The position numbers and the translations under genes were made by a program. A stretch of 64,000 nt of DNA from Rhizobium sp. RU33A. Lineage in GTDB: Bacteria > Pseudomonadota > Alphaproteobacteria > Rhizobiales > Rhizobiaceae. Location: NCBI RefSeq assembly GCF_900156055.1, contig NZ_FTMQ01000003.1, positions 372,001 through 436,000 on the forward strand, given 5' to 3'. Numbering within the stretch: position 1 is the first letter of the stretch; the number at the start of each line of letters is the position of its first letter. The notes beneath the pieces are model-generated. The model saw only the letters and a list, made by a program, of their open reading frames with translations, was not told where the DNA came from and did no database searches. Shown here in pieces: positions 46,778 through 57,264 of this stretch.

Positions 46778-47122
46778 ATGAGCCTGTCCCTGCCATTCGA
46801 TCCCTCCACCGTCACGCCGGAAGAGGGCGCTCCCGCCGCCGATCGGCTGATTTCGGGCGACCCGCGTTTCACCACCTGGAACATCGAGGAAGCGGACGGT
46901 GGCATCTATGCCGGTATCTGGCAGTCGACGCCGGGCAAGTGGCGGATCGTCTACGATGAATGGGAATACTTCCACATTCTCGAAGGGCACTCTGTCGTGA
47001 CCGAGGACGGCGGCGAGCCGATCCATCTGAGGGCCGGCGACCGCCTCATCCTCAGACCCGGGTTCAAGGGAACCTGGGAAGTCCTTGAAACGACTCGCAA
47101 GGATTATGTCATCCGGCTCTGA
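46778..47122 (+). CDS. Cupin-domain protein (DUF861 type)
   Basis: 114 residues from ATG 46778 (GGAG six bases upstream; ATG 46775 is adjacent). One cupin barrel: GIWQSTPGKWRIVYDEWEYFHILEGHSVVTEDGGEPIHLRAGDRLILRPGFKGTWEV in pieces, the DUF861 group related to (S)-ureidoglycine aminohydrolase and ethanolamine cupins. Metal-binding residues near EYFHILEG. Substrate unknown. Separated from metY by the terminator. Confidence 0.85.
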   Translation: MSLSLPFDPSTVTPEEGAPAADRLISGDPRFTTWNIEEADGGIYAGIWQSTPGKWRIVYDEWEYFHILEGHSVVTEDGGEPIHLRAGDRLILRPGFKGTWEVLETTRKDYVIRL

Positions 47123-47223
47123 AGGGGATGGTGTTCCTGGCGTCTGATGTGCGGCAGGTCACTGACGGTCGATCAACGGTCGAGCTAGGAGGCTGCCATC
47201 ATCTTGCAGCGCCGGGTCCCAGC

Positions 47224-47460
47224 ATGAACATGTTTCGCATCGCCCTCATCGTCATTGTCGGGCTTTTTATCATCGTTGGTGGCCGCTGGTATGTCTATGT
47301 CAGCAACACCAGCAGCCCCTACGATGAAGTCGGAATCGAGATCAACAGCCGCCTTCCGCACGTTCTTCGCAAATGGGGATGCGATCGGCTGCAGCAGTCC
47401 TTCCCGAACAGTGTCCCGCCCTACGGTTGCGGCGCGCCGGATAGCCGGAGCTGGATCTGA
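47224..47460 (+). CDS. Small membrane-anchored protein, unknown
   Basis: 78 residues from ATG 47224. N-terminal hydrophobic helix (FRIALIVIVGLFIIVGG) followed by a tail with cysteines in KWGCDRL and YGCGAPD. An AGGAGG occurs 30 bases before the start, too far to use, so the start is weakly supported. Lies between the cupin and GST genes. Function unknown. Confidence 0.5.
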   Translation: MNMFRIALIVIVGLFIIVGGRWYVYVSNTSSPYDEVGIEINSRLPHVLRKWGCDRLQQSFPNSVPPYGCGAPDSRSWI

Positions 47461-47486
47461 CCGACTGCGCGCGGACTATTAGGTCA

Positions 47487-48143
47487 TCAGCCCGCTTTCA
47501 GACGAACCGCTGCCGACTCGTGCTCGGCGGCCATGGCGGCATCGTCGGCGGACACCTTCTGAACACTAGCTCTACCGTCGATGCGGGCCATATAGGCCTG
47601 AAACGCCGGGCGTGCCTCGACAAGGCCGAACATCGTCGTCCAGCGCAGCGCGATCCCCCAGAGCAGGTCCGCTGCCGTGAAGCGCTCGCCGAGCAGGTAA
47701 GGGCCTGTCTTGAGCGCTTGCTCCAGCATGTCGATCAGCGACTCGTAGCTGGAATAGGGCGTCTCGTTCATCGACCCCGGCTCGCGTTTCATGAAGCGAT
47801 CGACCACTGCCGGTTCGAAGCAACTGCCATAGATGAAGAGCCAGCGGAGATAAGCGCCGCGATCCGGATCCGTGAGGGCAGGGGCGAGGCCCGCTTCGGG
47901 GAAGAGATCTGCGAGATAAAGGTAGATGGCGCCCTGTTCGGTGACGAGCGTGTCGCCGACGGTCACAGCCGGCACCTTGCCGAGCGGGTTGATCGCCAGA
48001 TAGGCCGGCTGCCGCTGCTCTCCCGCCTTCATGTTCAAAACATGCATGGCGTACGGCACCTTCAGTTCCTCGAGCAGAACGCGTACGCCCGTGGCACGGG
48101 TCTGGGGCGAGTAGAAGAGGGTGATCGGCTGGTTCTTGGTCAT
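47487..48143 (-). CDS. Glutathione S-transferase
   Basis: 218 residues from ATG 48143 (GGGAG upstream). The N-terminal thioredoxin-like domain has ITLFYSPQTRATGVRVLLEELKVPY and NPLGKVPAVTV with TEQGAIYLYLADLFP; the helical C-terminal domain has GPYLLGERFTAADLLWGIALRW. Divergent from a WYL-type regulator with a repeat between them, so it is probably regulated by it. Confidence 0.93.
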   Translation of the reverse strand: MTKNQPITLFYSPQTRATGVRVLLEELKVPYAMHVLNMKAGEQRQPAYLAINPLGKVPAVTVGDTLVTEQGAIYLYLADLFPEAGLAPALTDPDRGAYLRWLFIYGSCFEPAVVDRFMKREPGSMNETPYSSYESLIDMLEQALKTGPYLLGERFTAADLLWGIALRWTTMFGLVEARPAFQAYMARIDGRASVQKVSADDAAMAAEHESAAVRLKAG

Positions 48144-48205
48144 CGTGTGTCTCCCTTTGAAATGCACCACGCCATGAAGGCGTTGAAAGGAGAATGCGCC
48201 GGCAT

Positions 48206-48226
48206 ACCTGTCAGATTATGTCAGGT
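48206..48226. promoter_or_regulatory. Candidate operator between GST and WYL genes
   Basis: Two copies of TGTCAG (48209 and 48219) ten bases apart lie inside an inverted repeat ACCTG (48206-48210)/CAGGT (48222-48226). This is the only repeat in the divergent region and is 36 bases before the regulator start. Function is inferred. Confidence 0.5.
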
Positions 48227-48261
48227 TGGTTTAGCATAATCGTCGAAACGAGGATTTTTCG

Positions 48262-49245
48262 ATGCGGGCGAGCCGGCTCATCAACATACTGACGACGCTG
48301 CAAGCCAAGGGATTGGTCACTGCCGAGGCGCTGGCAGAGGAAAACGACGTCTCGGTGCGCACCATCTACCGCGACATCGATGCCCTCTCGCTGTCAGGTA
48401 TTCCCGTTTATAGCGAACGCGGCTCCGACGGTGGCTACCGCCTGCTGGACGGGTACCGCGTCCGTCTGAATGGCCTCACGCCTGCCGAGGCGGAAGCCAT
48501 GTTTCTGTCCGGTATTCCGGGTGCCGCTGCCGATCTTGGCCTCGGCTCCCTGATGGCCGGCGCCCAGAAAAAGCTCACCGCCGCCTTGCCGGAGGATCTG
48601 CGTGAAAGCGCGCGGCGCATGCAGTCGAAGTTTCATCTCGATGCACCCGCCTGGCTCGCCGAGGGTGAGCAGCCCGTCTATCTCCAGGCCATTGCGGACG
48701 CGGTCTGGAATTCCAAGCGCATCCGCATGCGCTATCGCTCCTGGAACGCGGAGAAGAACCGCGTCGCCGAACCGCTCGGCATCGTGATGAAAGGCGGCGC
48801 CTGGTATCTCGTGGCGCGAGTCGACGACACACTGCGGACCTATCGCATCTCACGAGTCTTGGACCTGATCGTCACCGAAGAGCGCTTCGACTGGCCGAGG
48901 GACTTCGATCTCGCTGAATACTGGAACGAAAACACGCGTCGGCTTGAACTGGAACTCTACCCAAACTGGGCGACCATCCGTCTATCACCCTGGGGCCTGA
49001 AGGAAATCGAGCACATGGCGCCGCCTTACGTCCGGGCCAACCTCGAATTCGTCGGCGAACCCGACGAGAGCGGCTGGCGCACGGTCCGGCTACCCGTGGC
49101 ACATGAACGCATGGCCGTGTCGGAAATGCTGAAGCTGGGAACGGAAGCCGAGGTCCTCGACCCGCCAGATCTGCGTCTCGCCATGCGTCAGGCCGTTGAA
49201 GCCCTGACGGCCCGCTATGCCGACGCAGCCGACCTCACCAGGTAA
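48262..49245 (+). CDS. YafY-type HTH/WYL transcriptional regulator
   Basis: 327 residues. N-terminal winged helix (LINILTTLQAKGLVTAEALAEENDVSVRTIYRDIDALSLSGIPVYSERG in pieces), then a WYL domain near residue 170 (GGAWYLVARVDDTLRTYRISRV). WYL domains sense nucleic acid or small ligands. Divergent from the GST gene, a common rhizobial pairing. The gene end overlaps the convergent P450 by 11 bases. Confidence 0.93.
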   Translation: MRASRLINILTTLQAKGLVTAEALAEENDVSVRTIYRDIDALSLSGIPVYSERGSDGGYRLLDGYRVRLNGLTPAEAEAMFLSGIPGAAADLGLGSLMAGAQKKLTAALPEDLRESARRMQSKFHLDAPAWLAEGEQPVYLQAIADAVWNSKRIRMRYRSWNAEKNRVAEPLGIVMKGGAWYLVARVDDTLRTYRISRVLDLIVTEERFDWPRDFDLAEYWNENTRRLELELYPNWATIRLSPWGLKEIEHMAPPYVRANLEFVGEPDESGWRTVRLPVAHERMAVSEMLKLGTEAEVLDPPDLRLAMRQAVEALTARYADAADLTR

Positions 49246-50479
49246 GGTCGAGGCGCTCCAGCCCGTGGAAATGATAGACGTCCTTGACGGTAGGTGTCTC
49301 TGCAATCTTCAGCCCTGGCAGCCGCTTGAAGAGCAGCGGCAGCACGATGTTGAGCTCGAGCCTGGCGAGCGGCGCGCCGATGCAGAAATGGATGCCGGCC
49401 CCGAAGGAGAGGTTGGCGCCTTCGTCACGCGATGGCTTGAAGGTCAGCGGCTCCGGGAATTTCTGCGGATCGAGATTGGCAGCCGCCAGGATCAGGCTCA
49501 CCTTGTCGCCGCGCTTGAAAGACACGCCATCGATTTCGCAGGGCTCCAGGCACCAGCGCTGGAAGATATGCACCGGCGCGCAGATCCGAAGCGTCTCTTC
49601 GACGGTCCGTTCGGTTGTCTTCTGGTCAGAAAACAGGGTCGACGGATCGGTGCCGCTGTCGAGGATCACGCGAACCGAATTGCCGATCTGATGCACGGTC
49701 GCCTCGTGGCCGGCATTCAAGAGCACGATGGTCGTCGAGATCAGCTCGTCCTCGGTGAGGAATTGCCCCTTGTGCTCGGTGTGGATCATGTGGCTCAGGA
49801 GATCGTCGCGCGGATCGGCGCGGCGCTCTGCGATCACTTCGCGTACATAGTCCGCGAATTCCTTGGCCGAGCGATCCGCGGCCTCTTCGTCGGCCCGGGT
49901 CCGCTTGAACATGTACATGCCGACATAGTCGTGGCTCCATTTGAGGAGCTGCGGGCCCATTTCTTCGGGAATGCCGATCATCCGAGCGATCATCGTGACC
50001 GGGATGATGTCGGCAAAGGTCGACAGCAGCTCTGTCTTGCCATCCTTCTCGAAGCCGTCGATCAACCGGTTCGCAAGCTCTTCGATCTCCGGCGTCATCT
50101 TCTCGACGTGGCGCGAAACGAAGGCACGGTTGACGAGCGTGCGAAGCCGTGTGTGCTCCGGCGGCTCGAGCTCGAGCAGCGAACGCTCCTCAGCCTTGTC
50201 GAAGTGCCGTGTGTGCTCCGCCGGTTCCGGCATGCCGAGCTCCTCGCGCGTCGCGATATGCAGGATCTGACGGCCAAACCGGCGGTCGCGCAAAAGCGCG
50301 TTTACAGGATCATAGCCGGTGAAGAACCATTGCTTCTGTTCCTCCCAATAGAAGGTGGGACAGCTGGCGTGCAGCGCCGCATAGGTCCTGTTCGGATCGC
50401 TGTAGAAGGCGGGGTCGCGAGCATTGAGGGAGACCCGGCGGGTAGCGGGGTCGATGGAAAGGAAGGGTGTCTGTGTCAT
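49235..50479 (-). CDS. Cytochrome P450
   Basis: 414 residues, soluble bacterial type. I-helix LLNAGHEATVHQIG (AGHEAT, acid-alcohol pair replaced by E-A-T), ExxR in EETLRIC, and heme-binding FGAGIHFCIGAPLARLE with the cysteine ligand. No ferredoxin or reductase gene lies next to it, so its electron donor is elsewhere. Substrate unknown. Confidence 0.95.
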   Translation of the reverse strand: MTQTPFLSIDPATRRVSLNARDPAFYSDPNRTYAALHASCPTFYWEEQKQWFFTGYDPVNALLRDRRFGRQILHIATREELGMPEPAEHTRHFDKAEERSLLELEPPEHTRLRTLVNRAFVSRHVEKMTPEIEELANRLIDGFEKDGKTELLSTFADIIPVTMIARMIGIPEEMGPQLLKWSHDYVGMYMFKRTRADEEAADRSAKEFADYVREVIAERRADPRDDLLSHMIHTEHKGQFLTEDELISTTIVLLNAGHEATVHQIGNSVRVILDSGTDPSTLFSDQKTTERTVEETLRICAPVHIFQRWCLEPCEIDGVSFKRGDKVSLILAAANLDPQKFPEPLTFKPSRDEGANLSFGAGIHFCIGAPLARLELNIVLPLLFKRLPGLKIAETPTVKDVYHFHGLERLDLTW

Positions 50480-50529
50480 GTGTTCTGTTTATCCTTTGCG
50501 TTCCCGCACGCAAGGGGAGGCGGATGTGC

Positions 50530-51786
50530 TCAGTCATCCAGCTTGTGGGCAACGGCGGAGATGCGTTTCAGGATGGCGACCTGACGATCCGCCTGGCGGT
50601 CGACTTCTTCTTGAGGGCTGTCTTCGCGCACCGGCGGTACGGTCACCGTCCTGTCGCCCGAGCGCAGCGAGGTCCGGTTTCGCCCTTGCGCCTTTGCCGT
50701 GTAGAGCGCGATATCGGCTTCCGACAGGAGTTGTTCGAGATCGGCCCTGTGTCGAGGGCTGACCGAGATGCCGACACTCGTCGTCACCGAGATCATCTCC
50801 TGGCCTGTCGGAATGGTGCGGTCCGCAAGCGCAAGGCGTACGGTCTCGGCAAACAGCGCCGCATCCCTCGGCTCCGATATCGCCAGAACGGCGGCGAATT
50901 CCTCTCCGCCGGTGCGGGCGAAGACCGCCCTTTGCGGCAGAAGCGATCGGCAGACATCTGCGAATTCCTGCAGGACCCGGTCGCCGATCGAATGCCCGTG
51001 CCGGTCGTTGATCTGCTTGAAATGGTCGAGATCGAATATTAGCACCCCGAGTGCGTCGAGCGGCGAACTCTCGACCAGCCCCTGATAGGCCTCGGCAAAA
51101 CCGCGCCGGTTGAGCGCCCCCGTCAGGGGATCGGTCCTGACAAGCGTCTGCAACTGCTCCTGTGAGCGATCCATGGTGATTTTGGCCAGAATGATGACCG
51201 AGGTAATGAAGCCGATGACGGCGATGGTGCCCATCCACACGCCGAAGATATTGTCGGCAAAGCTCAGCGGGCGCTGCAAGAGAACAAAAATGGCATAGGC
51301 CAATCCGGCGCAGGCCTGGCTGCCCCAGGTGGCGATCAGGAAGATGCGGTAGCGGCCAGAGCTGAAGCGCGCGCGCGCCGCGATCATCGCAAGCATGGCA
51401 AAGCCGATCGACGCTCCGACGTGATAGAGCGAGACCCGTAGGGCGAACTCGTCACGGACGACCGGAACCAGAATGCCGACGATCCACACCAGCGGCGGTA
51501 ACCACACCAGACGAGGAGCCGGACGGTGGTCCAGCGCTGCGAGTCCCTTTGCCCACAGGCTGAAGCCCAAAAGCGAGACGGCGTTTGCCACCTGGATCGA
51601 AATGGCGTCGGGGATCTGATCGCGCAGCGCGACAAGGCCGAGCCCGCTTGCATGCAGGAGAAACCCGAGCCCGAACCAAAGGAAATGTTTCTGCTCGCGG
51701 CCATGCAGCCAGATGGCCAGGAGCAGAATCGCCAGCGTGTTGGCCTGGATGACCCACAGCAAAAACGCAGTCTTCACGTCGATCAC
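50530..51786 (-). CDS. Membrane diguanylate cyclase (GGDEF)
   Basis: 418 residues. Six to seven hydrophobic segments in the first 200, then a GGDEF domain: DPLTGALNRRGF, FDLDHFKQINDRHGHSIGD, RTGGEEFAAVL. The active site is intact. The inhibitory I-site RxxD is absent (PQRAVFARTGGEE). A polar tail of about 50 residues follows. No partner phosphodiesterase in the operon; it is a single gene. Confidence 0.9.
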   Translation of the reverse strand: MIDVKTAFLLWVIQANTLAILLLAIWLHGREQKHFLWFGLGFLLHASGLGLVALRDQIPDAISIQVANAVSLLGFSLWAKGLAALDHRPAPRLVWLPPLVWIVGILVPVVRDEFALRVSLYHVGASIGFAMLAMIAARARFSSGRYRIFLIATWGSQACAGLAYAIFVLLQRPLSFADNIFGVWMGTIAVIGFITSVIILAKITMDRSQEQLQTLVRTDPLTGALNRRGFAEAYQGLVESSPLDALGVLIFDLDHFKQINDRHGHSIGDRVLQEFADVCRSLLPQRAVFARTGGEEFAAVLAISEPRDAALFAETVRLALADRTIPTGQEMISVTTSVGISVSPRHRADLEQLLSEADIALYTAKAQGRNRTSLRSGDRTVTVPPVREDSPQEEVDRQADRQVAILKRISAVAHKLDD

Positions 51787-52143
51787 GATACAATTCCTGA
51801 AATGAATTCGGCAGATTATCGATCAAGAATGGCGCAAGCAGGTTAAGCAGTCACTATAAAAACCCGCGGGATCTGAGGGTCTTTCCGGCGCGACCGGTTA
51901 CGAGACTTACCGAAATTTCACCATGTTAGCTATTTCTTGTGCATCGCTGTGACATGGTTGCTCTCTAACAGGAGGGCATGCACCGGAAACGCAGGATCTC
52001 CAGTGCTGAGCGCAATCCGACCATTAAGGATATCCCGTCCTCGTGTCTTGAATGTCTGGGTGCGGACACTCTATGTAGGGATTGACAAAGATTACGTGAT
52101 TCCCGCCACGGCATGTGCCGGGGAGAGGCTGAAAAGGACCGAC
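51787..52143. promoter_or_regulatory. clpP upstream region with possible RpoH promoter
   Basis: 357 bases. CTTGAA at 52047 and CTCTATGT at 52069 (16-base spacer) resemble a heat-shock promoter of the alphaproteobacterial RpoH type and would place transcription about 65 bases before clpP. The match in the -10 is partial. I see no other gene in the region. Confidence 0.35.
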
Positions 52144-52779
52144 ATGAGAAATCCCGTTGATACCGCTCTCGCTCTGGTGCCGATGGTCGTCGAACAGACC
52201 AATCGTGGCGAGCGCTCCTACGACATCTTCTCCCGCCTGCTGAAGGAACGGATCATTTTCCTGACGGGCCCGGTCGAAGACACCATGGCCTCGCTCGTCT
52301 GCGCCCAGCTTCTCTTCCTCGAAGCCGAGAACCCGAAGAAGGAAATCGCCATCTACATCAATTCGCCGGGCGGTGTCGTCACCTCCGGCATGGCGATCTA
52401 CGACACGATGCAGTTCATCCGTCCGGCCGTGTCGACGCTTTGCATCGGCCAGGCCGCGTCGATGGGCTCGCTGCTGCTCGCGGCTGGCGAAAAGGGCATG
52501 CGCTTTGCCACCCCGAACTCGCGGATCATGGTTCACCAGCCTTCCGGCGGCTTCCAGGGGCAGGCCTCCGACATCGAGCGCCATGCTCGTGACATCATTA
52601 AGATGAAGCGTCGCCTGAACGAGGTCTATGTCAAGCACACCGGCAAGACATATGACGAAGTCGAGAATACGCTTGATCGTGACCACTTCATGGAATCGAG
52701 CGAAGCCAAGGACTGGGGTATCATCGACCGCATCCTGACCTCGCGTGCCGAAATGGAAGGCGTTGCGCCGTCGGCCTGA
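52144..52779 (+). CDS. clpP: ATP-dependent Clp protease proteolytic subunit
   Basis: 211 residues from ATG 52144 (AAAAGGACCGAC upstream). Serine protease of the ClpXP/ClpAP complexes. Catalytic Ser106 in GQAASMGS, His131 in MVHQP, and an Asp near residue 182. Short N-terminal propeptide of about 15 residues. Followed by clpX after 288 bases with its own promoter likely. Confidence 0.97.
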   Translation: MRNPVDTALALVPMVVEQTNRGERSYDIFSRLLKERIIFLTGPVEDTMASLVCAQLLFLEAENPKKEIAIYINSPGGVVTSGMAIYDTMQFIRPAVSTLCIGQAASMGSLLLAAGEKGMRFATPNSRIMVHQPSGGFQGQASDIERHARDIIKMKRRLNEVYVKHTGKTYDEVENTLDRDHFMESSEAKDWGIIDRILTSRAEMEGVAPSA

Positions 52780-53067
52780 TCCACGCAAGCCATATGCCGG
52801 CATCGGGTCGATGCCGGCAGACGTGATGGCAGGCGGGGTTTAAAGTCGGCGCAAAAGCGCTAATAGTAAGATTAAGGCTATGTTGAATCTTTGTGACATA
52901 GTCTGCCGAGACTGAGAGTTTTCGTTGCCGCCGCTCCGACACGGTCGGATCGGCTAGTAGCTCCGGATCGGAAGAGGTTTCCACCAAAGGCGGCGGTGGA
53001 AGCTGAACAGTGTGAGTGACCGCCCTGCCGTGACTGCGGTGGCGCGGCGTGCTGGAAGGATAAAGAC

Positions 53068-54345
53068 ATGAGCAAAGTCAGCGGAAGCAACGGCGGTGAC
53101 TCCAAGAATACCCTTTATTGTTCCTTCTGCGGCAAGAGCCAGCACGAGGTCCGCAAGCTGATTGCCGGACCGACGGTGTTCATCTGTGATGAATGCGTCG
53201 AACTCTGCATGGATATCATCCGCGAAGAGAACAAGTCTTCGATGGTCAAGTCTCGTGACGGCGTTCCCACGCCGCAGGACATCATCAAGATCCTCGACGA
53301 ATACGTGATCGGTCAAAAGCAGGCGAAGAAGATCCTCGCTGTGGCCGTGCACAACCACTACAAGCGCCTCTCGCACGCCTCCAAGGGCGGTGACGTTGAA
53401 CTGGCGAAGTCGAACATCATGCTCGTCGGCCCGACGGGCTGCGGCAAGACCTATCTTGCCCAGACGCTCGCCCGCATCATCGACGTGCCCTTCACCATGG
53501 CGGATGCCACGACGCTGACCGAAGCCGGTTATGTCGGTGAAGACGTCGAAAACATCATCCTGAAGCTCCTGCAGTCGGCAGATTACAACGTCGAGCGCGC
53601 CCAGCGCGGCATCGTTTACATCGACGAAGTCGACAAGATCTCCCGCAAGTCGGACAATCCTTCGATCACCCGCGACGTATCGGGCGAGGGCGTCCAGCAG
53701 GCGCTTCTGAAGATCATGGAAGGCACGGTTGCCTCCGTTCCTCCGCAGGGTGGCCGCAAGCATCCGCAGCAGGAGTTCCTGCAGGTGGATACGACGAACA
53801 TCCTGTTCATCTGCGGCGGCGCCTTTGCCGGCCTCGACAAGATCATCTCCGCCCGCGGCGAAAAGACCTCGATCGGTTTTGGCGCAACGGTGAAGGCGGA
53901 AGACGATCGCCGCGTCGGAGAAGTGCTGCGTGAACTCGAGCCGGAAGACCTCGTCAAGTTCGGCCTCATCCCGGAATTCATCGGTCGTCTGCCAGTCCTG
54001 GCGACGCTTGAAGATCTGGACGAAGACGCCCTGATCCAGATCCTGTCGGAGCCGAAGAACGCGCTTGTGAAGCAGTATCAGCGCCTGTTCGAGATGGAAG
54101 ACGTCGAATTGTCCTTCCACGAGGACGCGCTTCGCGAGATTGCCCGCAAGGCGATCACCCGCAAGACCGGTGCCCGTGGTCTTCGGTCGATCATGGAAAA
54201 GATCCTGCTCGACACGATGTTCGAACTGCCGGAACTGGAAGGCGTTCGCGAAGTCGTCATCTCCGACGACGTCGTCAACGGCAACTCCCGCCCGCTCTAC
54301 ATCTATGCCGATCGCCAGGAAGAGAAGGCCAACGCCTCCGCCTGA
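53068..54345 (+). CDS. clpX: Clp protease ATP-binding subunit ClpX
   Basis: 425 residues. N-terminal zinc finger ([11 protein letters not shown] and [10 protein letters not shown]), Walker A GPTGCGKT, Walker B YIDEVDKI, sensor and [27 protein letters not shown] precedes the ATG. With ClpP it degrades tagged proteins, including CtrA in related alphaproteobacteria. Confidence 0.98.
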   Translation: MSKVSGSNGGDSKNTLYCSFCGKSQHEVRKLIAGPTVFICDECVELCMDIIREENKSSMVKSRDGVPTPQDIIKILDEYVIGQKQAKKILAVAVHNHYKRLSHASKGGDVELAKSNIMLVGPTGCGKTYLAQTLARIIDVPFTMADATTLTEAGYVGEDVENIILKLLQSADYNVERAQRGIVYIDEVDKISRKSDNPSITRDVSGEGVQQALLKIMEGTVASVPPQGGRKHPQQEFLQVDTTNILFICGGAFAGLDKIISARGEKTSIGFGATVKAEDDRRVGEVLRELEPEDLVKFGLIPEFIGRLPVLATLEDLDEDALIQILSEPKNALVKQYQRLFEMEDVELSFHEDALREIARKAITRKTGARGLRSIMEKILLDTMFELPELEGVREVVISDDVVNGNSRPLYIYADRQEEKANASA

Positions 54346-54737
54346 TCGGTTCGGATCGATTGCAGCGAAAAGCCCGCCCTTGTGGCGGGCTTTTCCGTTT
54401 CAGGCGATCTTTTTTGGTGCTGCCTGTGGTTATCTCCGGGGCCCTTGTCCATTTACGGTATTCCGCTGTTGTCAGGCCCGTCGATTGGGCTAGAACAGGG
54501 GCGAGTGAACGCTTGAGTTCTGCGTCGCCGTTACCGCGTATCCGCGTCCCCGATCATCCATGCGACGACCGGCTGCCTTTCTGGCGACGAAGTGACGCGC
54601 ATGGTTCGCATCAGGTCCGCAATGTAGTGTGAAAGTGGGCAGGTTCTGTCATGCTGATGTCACAGATTCGGCGCGGGCACAGGCGGCAGGCTTGAATTGG
54701 CGGGAGCGCCACTCCACTTGTTGGAGGATCGAAAAAT
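54346..54737. other. clpX-lon intergenic region
   Basis: After the clpX terminator (54367-54395) about 340 bases hold no gene I can support. The lon promoter should be here; I cannot assign its -35/-10 confidently. Confidence 0.5.
54367..54395 (+). terminator. Terminator after clpX
   Basis: Perfect 12-pair stem (54367-54378 with 54384-54395, five-base loop) ending in TTTTCCG, 22 bases past the clpX stop. Confidence 0.9.
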
Positions 54738-54803
54738 ATGCCTGATGCCTCTTTTGGGTCGGCATGGAGTCCCGGTTTCCCCGGGACGTTTGAAAGGAAG
54801 TGA
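54738..54803 (+). CDS. Possible leader peptide upstream of lon
   Basis: A 21-codon frame, ATG 54738, with GGAGG at 54723-54727. It starts MPDASFG and ends TFERK; the TGA ends one base before the lon ATG and the lon ribosome site lies within its last codons. A seven-pair hairpin (54769-54775 with 54781-54787) lies inside. The arrangement suggests translational coupling or ribosome-dependent control of lon. Not proven to be translated. Confidence 0.4.
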   Translation: MPDASFGSAWSPGFPGTFERK

Positions 54804-54804
54804 A

Positions 54805-57222
54805 ATGACGAATACGTCAGCTGCAAACGAGGTGAACACCTATCCGGTGCTGCCTCTGCGCGACATCGTGGTGTTTCCTCACATGATCGTTCCGCTGTTC
54901 GTCGGTCGTGAAAAGTCCATTCGCGCTCTGGAAGAGGTGATGGGCTCCGACAAGCAGATCATGCTGGCCACCCAGATCAACGCAAGCGACGATGATCCGG
55001 CCCCGGACGCCATTTACGAAGTCGGTACTGTCGCCAACGTCCTGCAGCTCCTGAAGCTGCCCGACGGCACCGTGAAGGTGCTGATCGAAGGCCGTGCACG
55101 CGCCAAGGTCGAAAGCTATACCGGCCGCGAAGATTACTACGAAGCCAAGGCCAGCATCCTCGCCGAGCCGGCAGAAGATGCGGTCGAGATCGAGGCCCTG
55201 TCCCGCTCCGTGGTTTCCGAGTTTGAAAACTACGTCAAGTTGAACAAGAAGATCTCGCCTGAGGTCGTCGGCGCCGCCAGCCAGATCGAGGATTACTCGA
55301 AGCTCGCCGATACGGTCGCGTCGCATCTCTCCATCAAGATCACCGAAAAGCAGGAAATGCTGGAAACGGTGAGCGTGAAGACGCGTCTGGAAAAGGCGCT
55401 CGGCTTCATGGAAGGCGAGATCTCCGTCCTGCAGGTCGAGAAGCGCATCCGCTCGCGCGTCAAGCGCCAGATGGAGAAGACGCAGCGCGAATACTACCTC
55501 AACGAACAGATGAAGGCGATCCAGAAGGAACTCGGTGACGGCGAAGACGGCCGTGACGAGATGGCCGAACTGGAAGAGCGCATCGCCAAGACCAAGCTTT
55601 CCAAGGAAGCCAAGGAAAAGGCCGATGCCGAGCTGAAGAAGCTGCGTCACATGAGCCCGATGTCGGCGGAAGCCACCGTCGTGCGCAACTATCTCGACTG
55701 GCTGCTGGGTCTGCCCTGGGGCAAGAAGTCCAAGGTCAAGATCGACCTCAACGCGGCTGAAAAGACTCTCGATGAGGACCATTTCGGTCTCGACAAGGTC
55801 AAGGAACGCATCGTCGAATATCTGGCCGTTCAGGCGCGTGCGACGAAGCTCAAAGGCCCGATCCTCTGCCTCGTCGGTCCTCCGGGCGTCGGCAAGACAT
55901 CGCTTGCCAAGTCGATCGCCAAGGCGACCGGCCGCGAATATGTGCGCATGGCACTTGGTGGCGTCCGTGACGAAGCCGAGATCCGTGGTCACCGTCGTAC
56001 ATATATCGGCTCTATGCCCGGCAAGATCGTGCAGTCGATGAAGAAGGCCAAGAAGTCCAACCCGCTCTTCCTGCTCGACGAGATCGACAAGATGGGCATG
56101 GACTTCCGTGGCGACCCGTCTTCGGCTCTGCTCGAGGTGCTGGATCCGGAACAGAACTCGACCTTCATGGACCACTATCTCGAAGTGGAATATGACCTGT
56201 CGAACGTCATGTTCGTGACGACCGCCAACACGCTGAACATCCCAGGTCCGCTGATGGACCGTATGGAGATCATCCGCATTGCCGGTTACACCGAGGATGA
56301 GAAGCTTGAGATCGCCAAGCGGCACCTGCTGCCGAAGGCGATCAAGGAACATGCCCTGCGGCCGGAAGAATTCTCCGTTGCAGACTCGGCGATCCTGGCG
56401 ATAATCCAGCAATACACCCGCGAAGCTGGCGTTCGCTCTTTCGAACGCGAACTGATGAAGCTCGCCCGAAAGGCCGTGACCGAAATCATCAAGGGCAAGG
56501 TGACCTCGGTTGCCGTGACCGGTGAGAACATCAACGAATATCTGGGCGTCCCGCGCTTCCGCCACGGCGAAGCCGAGGGCGAAGACCAGGTGGGCGTTGT
56601 CACGGGTCTGGCCTGGACGGAAGTGGGCGGCGAACTGCTGACCATCGAAGGCGTCATGATGCCTGGCAAGGGCCGCATGACGGTCACGGGCAACCTGAAG
56701 GAAGTGATGAAAGAATCGATTTCCGCTGCGGCATCCTATGTCCGTGCACGCGCCGTCGATTTCGGCATCGAGCCTCCGCGCTTCGACAAGTCTGACATCC
56801 ACGTCCACGTGCCGGAAGGCGCAACGCCGAAGGACGGTCCGTCCGCCGGTATCGCCATGGCAACCGCCATCGTCTCGATCATGACAGGCATCCCGGTTTC
56901 CAAGGATGTTGCGATGACTGGCGAAGTGACGCTTCGCGGTCGCGTTCTGCCGATTGGCGGTCTGAAGGAAAAGCTGCTCGCAGCGCTTCGTGGCGGCATC
57001 AAGAAGGTTCTGATCCCGGAAGAGAATGCCAAGGACCTGGCTGACATTCCGGACAACGTGAAGAACAACATGGAGATCATCCCCGTGTCCCGCATGGGCG
57101 AAGTGATCCGTCATGCGCTGGTTCGTGTGCCTGAACCGATTGAATGGGACGGAACCGTTGAAACGCCGGCGATTGCGGTGGCCGATGGGACCGACGAAAC
57201 CGGTGCAACAGTCGCTCACTGA
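54805..57222 (+). CDS. lon: ATP-dependent Lon protease
   Basis: 805 residues from ATG 54805 (AAAGGAAG upstream). N-terminal substrate-binding domain ([22 protein letters not shown]), AAA domain with Walker [10 protein letters not shown] (K364), LLDEIDKMG, and the protease domain with catalytic Ser680 in [14 protein letters not shown] and its lysine partner in [13 protein letters not shown]. It degrades misfolded and regulatory proteins, in alphaproteobacteria including cell-cycle factors. Confidence 0.98.
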   Translation: MTNTSAANEVNTYPVLPLRDIVVFPHMIVPLFVGREKSIRALEEVMGSDKQIMLATQINASDDDPAPDAIYEVGTVANVLQLLKLPDGTVKVLIEGRARAKVESYTGREDYYEAKASILAEPAEDAVEIEALSRSVVSEFENYVKLNKKISPEVVGAASQIEDYSKLADTVASHLSIKITEKQEMLETVSVKTRLEKALGFMEGEISVLQVEKRIRSRVKRQMEKTQREYYLNEQMKAIQKELGDGEDGRDEMAELEERIAKTKLSKEAKEKADAELKKLRHMSPMSAEATVVRNYLDWLLGLPWGKKSKVKIDLNAAEKTLDEDHFGLDKVKERIVEYLAVQARATKLKGPILCLVGPPGVGKTSLAKSIAKATGREYVRMALGGVRDEAEIRGHRRTYIGSMPGKIVQSMKKAKKSNPLFLLDEIDKMGMDFRGDPSSALLEVLDPEQNSTFMDHYLEVEYDLSNVMFVTTANTLNIPGPLMDRMEIIRIAGYTEDEKLEIAKRHLLPKAIKEHALRPEEFSVADSAILAIIQQYTREAGVRSFERELMKLARKAVTEIIKGKVTSVAVTGENINEYLGVPRFRHGEAEGEDQVGVVTGLAWTEVGGELLTIEGVMMPGKGRMTVTGNLKEVMKESISAAASYVRARAVDFGIEPPRFDKSDIHVHVPEGATPKDGPSAGIAMATAIVSIMTGIPVSKDVAMTGEVTLRGRVLPIGGLKEKLLAALRGGIKKVLIPEENAKDLADIPDNVKNNMEIIPVSRMGEVIRHALVRVPEPIEWDGTVETPAIAVADGTDETGATVAH

Positions 57223-57264
57223 GGCAAATCTGCCATAAGTGAGCCACAAAGCTCCAAAACCGAC

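Noticed and set aside
49217..50584. A 455-codon plus-strand frame
   Set aside because: Antisense to the P450 gene; no domain, atypical composition.
54817..57249. An 810-codon open frame on the minus strand
   Set aside because: It is the antisense shadow of lon; its composition (His, Arg, Leu repeats) and the strong lon protein match rule it out.
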